DNA of 37,430 bases from an uncultured Lachnospiraceae bacterium (lineage in GTDB: Bacteria; Bacillota; Clostridia; Lachnospirales; Lachnospiraceae), in assembly GCA_910588875.1 (NCBI GenBank), contig CAJURT010000035.1, positions 1-37,430 of the forward strand. The letters run 5' to 3'. The position numbers and the translations under genes were made by a program. Shown here in pieces: positions 32,852-37,430 of this stretch; within the stretch, counting starts at the first letter, position 1, and every line of letters starts with the position of its first letter. Below the pieces are notes generated by a model. That model was not told the origin of the DNA. It was given only the letters and a program-made list of their open reading frames with translations, and searched no databases.

Positions 32852-34101
32852 TGGGGATGACAATTGCGGAGAAGATTATTGCACGGGCTGCCGGTGTGGA
32901 GGTAGTGCGGGCAGGGGACATCCATACAGTGACCCTGGACCGGATGATGAGCAATGACGGGACGACCCACTTAACCGTGGACATGTACCACAATAAGCTG
33001 AAAAACCCGCGGATTGCAGATGTGAAAAAGATGGTCTTCATCGTGGACCACAATGTGCCCTCGGACAGCGCCAAGACGGCAGGGTCACAGAAGAAAATGA
33101 GGGATTTTGCAAAAGAACATGGCATTGATTTCTGGGAAGGGAAGGGCGTGTGCCATCAGATCATGATGGAACATTATGTGTGCCCGGGAGAATTGATTTT
33201 TGGTGCGGACAGCCATACCTGCACATACGGGGCCCTGGGGGCTTTCGGGACGGGGGTGGGCTGCACGGATCTTTTGTATGGCATGGTGACCGGGACTTCC
33301 TGGGTGCTGGTGCCGGAGACGGTAAAGTTCAACCTGACGGGCAGGCTGTCGGAGGGGGTCTACCCGCGGGATCTGATGCTGACGATTATCGGGCAGATCG
33401 GGGCAAACGGCGTCAATTACCAGGTGATGGAATTTACCGGTGAGGGTGCAGGGAGCCTCAGTGTGAATGACCGGATGGTGCTGTGCAACCTGGCAGTGGA
33501 GGCCGGGGCAAAGACGGCTGTTTTCGAGGCAGATGAGGTGGCCCTTGAATATCTGAGGGCCAGGGGCAGGAAACCGAAGGCAGTATTTAAAAGCGACGCA
33601 GACGCCGTCTATGCCCGGGAGTATACATTTGACCTCACAAAGATTGTGCCGGTGGTGGCAAAGCCTGATTTTGTGGATGCGGTCGTACCGGCAGAGGAAG
33701 TGTGCGGCATACGGATCGATGAGGCCTTCTTGGGCTCCTGCAATAACGGGCGGATTGATGAGTTGAGGGCGGGGGCGGCGGCCATGAAGGGTAAAAAGGT
33801 GGCGGAGCATGTGCGCTTCCTTGTGGTGCCGGCCAGCCAGGAGGTTTACTTACAGGCAATGGAGGAGGGGCTGATCCGCACATTCATGGAGAGCGGTGCG
33901 ATTGTGATGAATCCAAACTGCAGCGTCTGCTGGGGCAGCTGCCAGGGAGTGATCGGGGAAAATGAAGTCCTGATCAGCACTGGTACCAGGAATTTCAAAG
34001 GGCGTGCGGGGCATCCCAGTTCCAAGGTGTACTTAGGTTCGGCAGCCACGGTTGCCGCCTCGGCAGTGAAGGGGGAGATCTGCATGGCAGACATGCTTTG
34101 A
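32851..34101 (+). CDS. Isopropylmalate dehydratase-family large subunit (first copy)
   Basis: 416 aa, the length of the short (archaeal-type) LeuC/HacA subunits. Cluster ligands are visible: Cys of GSCNNGRIDEL and the C-x2-C of PNCSVCWGSCQG. The usual first motif is CTNGR; here it is CNNGR. The TDSHT motif appears as GADSHTCTYGALGAFGTG. ATG 32851 is chosen; a GTG codon 3 nt earlier is also in frame. It overlaps the small-subunit stop (TGATG), so the two are coupled. It differs from the second copy at the cluster motif, which suggests a different substrate. Which copy serves leucine synthesis cannot be told from sequence alone. Confidence 0.87.
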   Translation: MGMTIAEKIIARAAGVEVVRAGDIHTVTLDRMMSNDGTTHLTVDMYHNKLKNPRIADVKKMVFIVDHNVPSDSAKTAGSQKKMRDFAKEHGIDFWEGKGVCHQIMMEHYVCPGELIFGADSHTCTYGALGAFGTGVGCTDLLYGMVTGTSWVLVPETVKFNLTGRLSEGVYPRDLMLTIIGQIGANGVNYQVMEFTGEGAGSLSVNDRMVLCNLAVEAGAKTAVFEADEVALEYLRARGRKPKAVFKSDADAVYAREYTFDLTKIVPVVAKPDFVDAVVPAEEVCGIRIDEAFLGSCNNGRIDELRAGAAAMKGKKVAEHVRFLVVPASQEVYLQAMEEGLIRTFMESGAIVMNPNCSVCWGSCQGVIGENEVLISTGTRNFKGRAGHPSSKVYLGSAATVAASAVKGEICMADML

Positions 34102-34148
34102 CAGGCCGGGAAACGGGTTTATATTAAGAAAAAGGATGAGGGACAGCC

Positions 34149-34676
34149 ATGGAACAGTTTACGGGAAAGGTCTGGGTGCTCGGGGACGATATTGATACGG
34201 ATATCATTATCCCCACCGAGTATCTTGCCTTAAAGACGATTGAGGAGATGAAGCAGTATGGGTTTTCGCCCCTGCGCCCAGAACTGGCGGCACAGATCGG
34301 CCAGGGGGATATCCTGGTGGCCGGGAAGAATTTCGGCTGTGGATCTTCCCGGGAGCAGGCGCCGGAAGTGGTGAAGGCCCTGGGGATCCGCTGTGTGATT
34401 GCAAAGTCTTTTGCGCGTATATTTTTCCGCAATGCCATCAATAACGGCCTGCTGCTCATAGAGCAGCAGGATCTGTACGACGATATGGAAGAAGGGGACA
34501 GGATTACCGTTACCGTCAACCAGGATGTGGATTACCGGGGGAAACGCTACCCTATCGCGTCGCTGCCCCAGAACCTGGTGGAGATTATCGCTGCCGGAGG
34601 CCTGGTGAAGGCGATGCGCAGGCGCAACGGGCTGGACGGCGAAAGGGGGCAGGAAGATGGGACAGACGATTGTTGA
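34149..34676 (+). CDS. leuD: Isopropylmalate dehydratase-family small subunit (second copy)
   Basis: 175 aa. Same family as the protein at 32375 but clearly diverged: DDIDTDIIIPTEYL, NFGCGSSREQAPEVVKALGI, KSFARIFFRNAINNGLLLIE. It carries a longer C-terminal tail (RRRNGLDGERGQEDGTDDC) that runs 20 nt into the next gene. AAGGATGAGG precedes ATG. It pairs with the large subunit at 34657. The leuD symbol is a best guess, since the partner keeps canonical cluster motifs. Confidence 0.86.
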   Translation: MEQFTGKVWVLGDDIDTDIIIPTEYLALKTIEEMKQYGFSPLRPELAAQIGQGDILVAGKNFGCGSSREQAPEVVKALGIRCVIAKSFARIFFRNAINNGLLLIEQQDLYDDMEEGDRITVTVNQDVDYRGKRYPIASLPQNLVEIIAAGGLVKAMRRRNGLDGERGQEDGTDDC

Positions 34677-35910
34677 AAAAATCATTGCGCACAACATTGG
34701 AGCGGAGTCGGTAAAGCCAGGGGATATTGTGACCGTGGATGTGGACCGGGTGATGCTGGATGACATCATGATTCCCTTTATTGTGGATAAATTCCGGGAG
34801 ATGGGTTTTAGCCGGGTGTGGGATCCGGATAAGGTGGTGCTGATTTATGACCATCTGGTGCCGGCCAGCCAGCAGGATGATACCCGCCATTACCGGGTGG
34901 GGGATGCATTTGCCGCTGAGCATGGCCTCAAAAACGTGCACCGCAGCGACGGGATTTGCCATCAGCTGATGACGGAGGCGGGATATGTAAAGCCGGGGAA
35001 CGTGGTGTTTGGCACAGACAGCCATACCACAACCTACGGGTGTGTGGGCGCCTTCTCTACCGGGATCGGCTACACGGAGATGGCAGCCATTTTAGGGACC
35101 GGCCAGCTGTGGGTGAAGGTGCCGGAGACGATCCGTGTGGTGATCGAGGGGAAGGTGCCGGAGGGGGTGATGTCCAAGGACATTATTCTGCGCATCATCG
35201 GTGACCTGGGGGCGGACGGCGCCACCTACCGGGCCCTGGAGTTTACGGGCCAGGCAGTGGAAGAGATGAGCGTGGCCAGCCGGATGGCGATGGCGAACAT
35301 GGCCATCGAGGCAGGGGCCAAATGTGCTGCCTTTACGCCGGATGGGAAGACAGCGCAGTATTGCGGGATTTCCCTCGATGCGTTCCAGCGGGGGCTGAAG
35401 GGGGATCCGGATGCAGTATATGTAAAGACCATTGCCTACCGGGCAGAGGATTTTGAGCCGGTGATGGCATGTCCGTCACAGGTGGACAAAATCCGCAATG
35501 TCAGTGAACTGGAGGGAACGGTGATCGACCAGGTGTTTATCGGTTCCTGCACCAACGGAAGGCTGGAGGATCTCCAGGCAGCGGCGGCGGTGCTGAAGGG
35601 GAGGAGGGTGGCTCCCTTTGTGAAGCTGATTGTGACACCGGCCAGCCGTAAGGTCTATGAGGAAGCCCTGGAATGCGGGGCTTTGCAGACCCTGATGGAG
35701 GCAGGAGCCATTATCACCCATCCTGGCTGCGGGCTGTGCTGCGGCCGTACCGGGGGGATCCTCTGTGACGGTGAGCGGGTGGTGGCGACGAATAACCGGA
35801 ATTTTTTAGGAAGGATGGGGACATCCAAAGTGGAAATTTATCTGGCATCCCCGGTGACGGCTGCGGCGTGTGCGGCTGCGGGGAAGATTGTTGCAGGGAG
35901 GCAGCAATAA
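34657..35910 (+). CDS. leuC: Isopropylmalate dehydratase-family large subunit (second copy)
   Basis: 417 aa. Canonical motifs: FGTDSHTTTYGCVGAFSTGIG, IGSCTNGRLEDL (first cluster Cys) and HPGCGLCCGRTGG (C-x2-C ligands), ending RNFLGRMGTSKVEIYLASPVTAAACAAAGKI. It binds one [4Fe-4S] cluster and, with the small subunit, would convert 2-isopropylmalate to 3-isopropylmalate. An AAAGGGGG word lies ahead of ATG inside the upstream gene, which it overlaps by 20 nt. It is the last gene of the four-gene set and is followed by a terminator. No leuA or leuB is in the window. Confidence 0.88.
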   Translation: MGQTIVEKIIAHNIGAESVKPGDIVTVDVDRVMLDDIMIPFIVDKFREMGFSRVWDPDKVVLIYDHLVPASQQDDTRHYRVGDAFAAEHGLKNVHRSDGICHQLMTEAGYVKPGNVVFGTDSHTTTYGCVGAFSTGIGYTEMAAILGTGQLWVKVPETIRVVIEGKVPEGVMSKDIILRIIGDLGADGATYRALEFTGQAVEEMSVASRMAMANMAIEAGAKCAAFTPDGKTAQYCGISLDAFQRGLKGDPDAVYVKTIAYRAEDFEPVMACPSQVDKIRNVSELEGTVIDQVFIGSCTNGRLEDLQAAAAVLKGRRVAPFVKLIVTPASRKVYEEALECGALQTLMEAGAIITHPGCGLCCGRTGGILCDGERVVATNNRNFLGRMGTSKVEIYLASPVTAAACAAAGKIVAGRQQ

Positions 35911-35938
35911 AGGGGATGCGGATTATATAGGAAAAGGA

Positions 35939-35970
35939 AAAAGAAGCTGGCGTGTGCGGCTTCTTTTTTT
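35939..35970 (+). terminator. Terminator after leuC
   Basis: AGAAGCTG pairs with CGGCTTCT (35942-35949 with 35957-35964) around a 7-nt loop, followed by a run of T to 35970. Confidence 0.82.
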
Positions 35971-35982
35971 GAGGGGTACGCT

Positions 35983-36177
35983 TTGCGGGGAGGGAAGGTG
36001 GGGCAGCCCGGGGGCAGAATTTGTTTCCGCTGCGTTTCGGGAATTAAGGGATTCTAAAATCTCCCTATTTTGCGAAAAGCGAAACGAAAATACGGAAATT
36101 TAAGAATCCCTAAAATCCCTGCAAATGCAGCGGAAACAAATTCTGTCCCCGGGCCGCCCCACCTTCCCTCCCCGCAA
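35983..36177. repeat. ~195-nt long palindrome with 49-bp arms
   Basis: Arms at 35985-36033 and 36127-36175 are inverted copies matching at 47 of 49 positions. The interior is also palindromic in register: AGGGATTCT (36047-36055) with AGAATCCCT (36103-36111), and TATTTT (36066-36071) with AAAATA (36087-36092), leaving a loop near 36072-36086. The whole block can fold as one long hairpin on either strand. Each arm has four G-runs of three or more on one strand (35987-36014 on the plus strand), so it could also form a quadruplex. It lies 15 nt after the leuC terminator. No transposase or obvious target duplication is seen. It may be a MITE-like or REP-like intergenic element. Confidence 0.85.
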
Positions 36178-36372
36178 GGCTGGTTTTCTCTGTTGTGGAA
36201 AAGAGAGAAGAGAGTGTCTGGTTTTGTCGGGATTTGAAATTTATTTGTAATATTTTTGAAATATAATTTGGACATAGTATATAAGAAAATACAATTTATA
36301 ATAGAAATATAGTGCTAATTATATAAAATGCTGATTTCCAGAAATAAATTGGTGTAGAATGTGACAAAAATA
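36178..36372. other. AT-rich intergenic stretch
   Basis: Part of the 613-nt gap between leuC and the cell wall hydrolase. It is strongly AT-rich, with no gene or known RNA recognised. The contrast with the GC-rich palindrome arms just before it is sharp. Confidence 0.45.
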
Positions 36373-36476
36373 TTAAAAAACTATTGACTTTAGGATGAAT
36401 CCCCCACTATAATATCGGACAAAGTTAAAAAACCATTAATTTTTGGATATAGTCCCCATTTTCGACAGATTTTTTG
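36373..36476 (+). repeat. 52-nt imperfect tandem repeat at the hydrolase promoter
   Basis: Two copies, 36373-36424 and 36425-36476. Over the first 34 positions 26 match, including the blocks TTAAAAAAC, ATT, GGAT and CCCCA. Copy one contains the promoter -35 and -10. Repeated blocks at a fixed 52-nt spacing could be binding sites of a regulator. Confidence 0.6.
36384..36413 (+). promoter_or_regulatory. Promoter of the SleB-type hydrolase gene
   Basis: TTGACT (36384-36389), 18-nt spacer, TATAAT (36408-36413), giving a leader of about 100 nt before the chosen start. Confidence 0.7.
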
Positions 36477-36523
36477 AGTTATTTTGGGAACTGATTATTT
36501 TTTATAGAAAGGGGTACGTTGGT

Positions 36524-37309
36524 TTGGGAAGAATAGCAGGGATTTTTAAGTGTGCCTGCCGGTATTTTGCTGCTGCGGCTGTGGGGGTGGCTTTGTCGGC
36601 GGCGGTTGCGGTTATGGCAGCGCAGCTGGGGAGGGATGGCAGGGCTGCCATGGCCGTGTATGCGGAGGCGGCTCCGCTGGCAGTTGCAGAGGAAACCCTG
36701 GAGAAAAGCCCGGAGGGAACTTTGGGGGAAGAAAAGCCGGGAGGAGAGGCGGCTGAGGATTGGAAGGAGGGCCGGATGCTGGCGGGGGAAGCACTGGCTG
36801 AGGAAGTCTTGGCCCTGCGCCAGGCCCGCAGGCAGCGGCAGGAGGGCATAGAACAGATGAAGGCAGCAAGGAGGGAAGAGGAGAAAGGACAGCAGAAGGG
36901 AGAGGAAAAGGCCAGAACGGCGTCTTCCGTGATTAGCTATTCCCAGAAGGATTATGAGGTTTTAAAAAGGATTGTGGAGGCAGAGGCAGGCATTTGCGAC
37001 ACCAAGGGGAGGATCCTGGTGGCCAATGTGGTGATTAACCGGGTGAAGGACAGCGGGTTCCCGGATACCATTACCGGTGTGGTATACCAGAAATCACAGT
37101 TTTCCCCGGTATCGGACGGTTCCCTGGATTCATGTACCGTGACGCCGGAGACGGTGGAGGCGGTGGACCGTGCCCTGGCAGGTGAGGATTACTCCCAGGG
37201 GGCCTTGTATTTTATGAACCGCAGGCGGTCGAAATCCGGCAATGTCAGCTGGTTTGACAAAAGCCTTACGTACCTGTTCCAACATGACCGGCATGAATTT
37301 TTTAAGTGA
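36524..37309 (+). CDS. SleB-type cell wall hydrolase
   Basis: 261 aa. An N-terminal hydrophobic segment (about 12-35, CRYFAAAAVGVALSAAVAVMA) is a signal or anchor. A charged Glu/Lys/Arg-rich linker (about 50-135) leads to the C-terminal hydrolase_2 (SleB/CwlJ) domain: RIVEAEAGICDTKGRILVAN with the catalytic Glu, NRVKDSGFPDTITGVVYQ, QFSPVSDG and ALYFMNRR. SleB-type enzymes are lytic transglycosylases or amidases acting on peptidoglycan, classically in spore germination but also in vegetative remodelling. No ATG fits the N-terminus. TTG 36524 is chosen because AAAGGGG lies 9 nt upstream; an in-frame TTG at 36443 would add an unlikely 27 residues overlapping the promoter repeat. It is a single-gene unit. 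Confidence 0.85.
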   Translation: MGRIAGIFKCACRYFAAAAVGVALSAAVAVMAAQLGRDGRAAMAVYAEAAPLAVAEETLEKSPEGTLGEEKPGGEAAEDWKEGRMLAGEALAEEVLALRQARRQRQEGIEQMKAARREEEKGQQKGEEKARTASSVISYSQKDYEVLKRIVEAEAGICDTKGRILVANVVINRVKDSGFPDTITGVVYQKSQFSPVSDGSLDSCTVTPETVEAVDRALAGEDYSQGALYFMNRRRSKSGNVSWFDKSLTYLFQHDRHEFFK

Positions 37310-37329
37310 TGAAAAATTTGTAAAATTCC

Positions 37330-37359
37330 TTGACAGAGCAACAGGCTATGTTGTATAAT
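37330..37359 (+). promoter_or_regulatory. Promoter of tRNA-Asn
   Basis: TTGACA (37330-37335), 18-nt spacer, TATAAT (37354-37359), 21 nt before the tRNA. Confidence 0.88.
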
Positions 37360-37380
37360 ACCATCGTTGCTCGTCAATAT

Positions 37381-37430
37381 TCCTCGATAGCTCAGTCGGT
37401 AGAGCACGCGGCTGTTAACCGCGCTGTCGT
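37381..37430 (+). tRNA. tRNA-Asn (anticodon GTT), cut by window end
   Basis: The first 50 nt of a tRNA: acceptor 5' strand TCCTCGA, D arm TAGCTCAGTCGGTAGAGC, and anticodon stem-loop GCGGCTGTTAACCGC with GTT. The T arm and 3' acceptor strand lie beyond the window. More tRNA genes may follow. Confidence 0.93.

Noticed and set aside
35870..36275. Two opposing short frames across the palindrome with similar translations
   Set aside because: The similarity is a by-product of the inverted repeat; both lack ribosome binding sites and cross the terminator or hairpin.

Overview
This window looks like a chromosomal segment of a Gram-positive, anaerobic gut-type Clostridia, most likely Lachnospiraceae. 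The grounds are strong AGGAGG-type ribosome binding sites, TTGACA/TATAAT promoters, a T-box riboswitch, a CIRCE/HrcA-type heat-shock site, SleB-type and cell-wall-binding-repeat proteins, two-cluster ferredoxin proteins and tRNA genes without encoded CCA. No species can be named from this alone. There are no phage, integrase, transposase or CRISPR genes. Most genes are fairly GC-rich; the segment at about 6.7-8.9 kb is visibly AT-richer and may have been acquired.

Layout. (1) 1-2.5 kb: tRNA-Arg(ACG) on the minus strand, then a Trp-type T-box leader and a trpB2-like tryptophan synthase beta gene. (2) 2.5-6.6 kb: a four-gene, translationally coupled operon for secreted and membrane proteins. 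It encodes a transglutaminase-like protein with wall-binding repeats, an SGNH-like membrane-anchored protein with Cys at the usual Ser position, a small secreted protein and an MBOAT O-acyltransferase, and is probably a surface-polymer acylation machine. (3) 6.7-8.9 kb, minus strand: a peptide-modification cluster with a Cys-rich ACG-repeat precursor, a radical SAM/SPASM maturase, a broken nitroreductase and an FMN/ferredoxin fusion. (4) 9.3-12.3 kb, minus strand: tRNA-Leu(AAG), then an exosortase and its apparent single substrate, a VIT/vWA protein with a PEP-CTERM-like tail. (5) 12.4-15.3 kb: a degenerate sirtuin-like protein translationally coupled to a Suv3-like helicase, then a CIRCE-controlled Hsp20. 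(6) 16.1-24.3 kb: sbcD, an unusually long sbcC, and a 1017-aa helicase with a WYL-like N-terminus and a nuclease-like C-terminus.

(7) 24.4-27.8 kb: a small unknown protein, an EFR1-type flavodoxin/ferredoxin protein, acylphosphatase, an FMN-dependent alpha-hydroxy-acid oxidising enzyme and a LysR regulator. (8) 28.1-35.9 kb: an AEC transporter with a LysR-type box at its promoter, ilvN-ilvC, a secreted repeat protein, a second LysR regulator, and two consecutive pairs of isopropylmalate-dehydratase-family subunits (small-large, small-large). (9) 35.9-37.4 kb: a terminator, a ~200-nt near-perfect palindrome with 49-bp arms, a 52-nt imperfect tandem repeat over the promoter of a SleB-type cell wall hydrolase, and the start of tRNA-Asn(GTT), cut by the window edge.

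The strongest candidates for little-described biology are the ACG-repeat peptide cluster (precursor plus radical SAM enzyme plus two redox-type proteins, one decayed), the single-substrate exosortase pair in a Gram-positive genome, the O-acylation operon with a cysteine-variant SGNH protein, the sirtuin-like/Suv3-like pair, and the long palindrome after the leuCD genes. All assignments come from reading motifs and context; no database search was possible.
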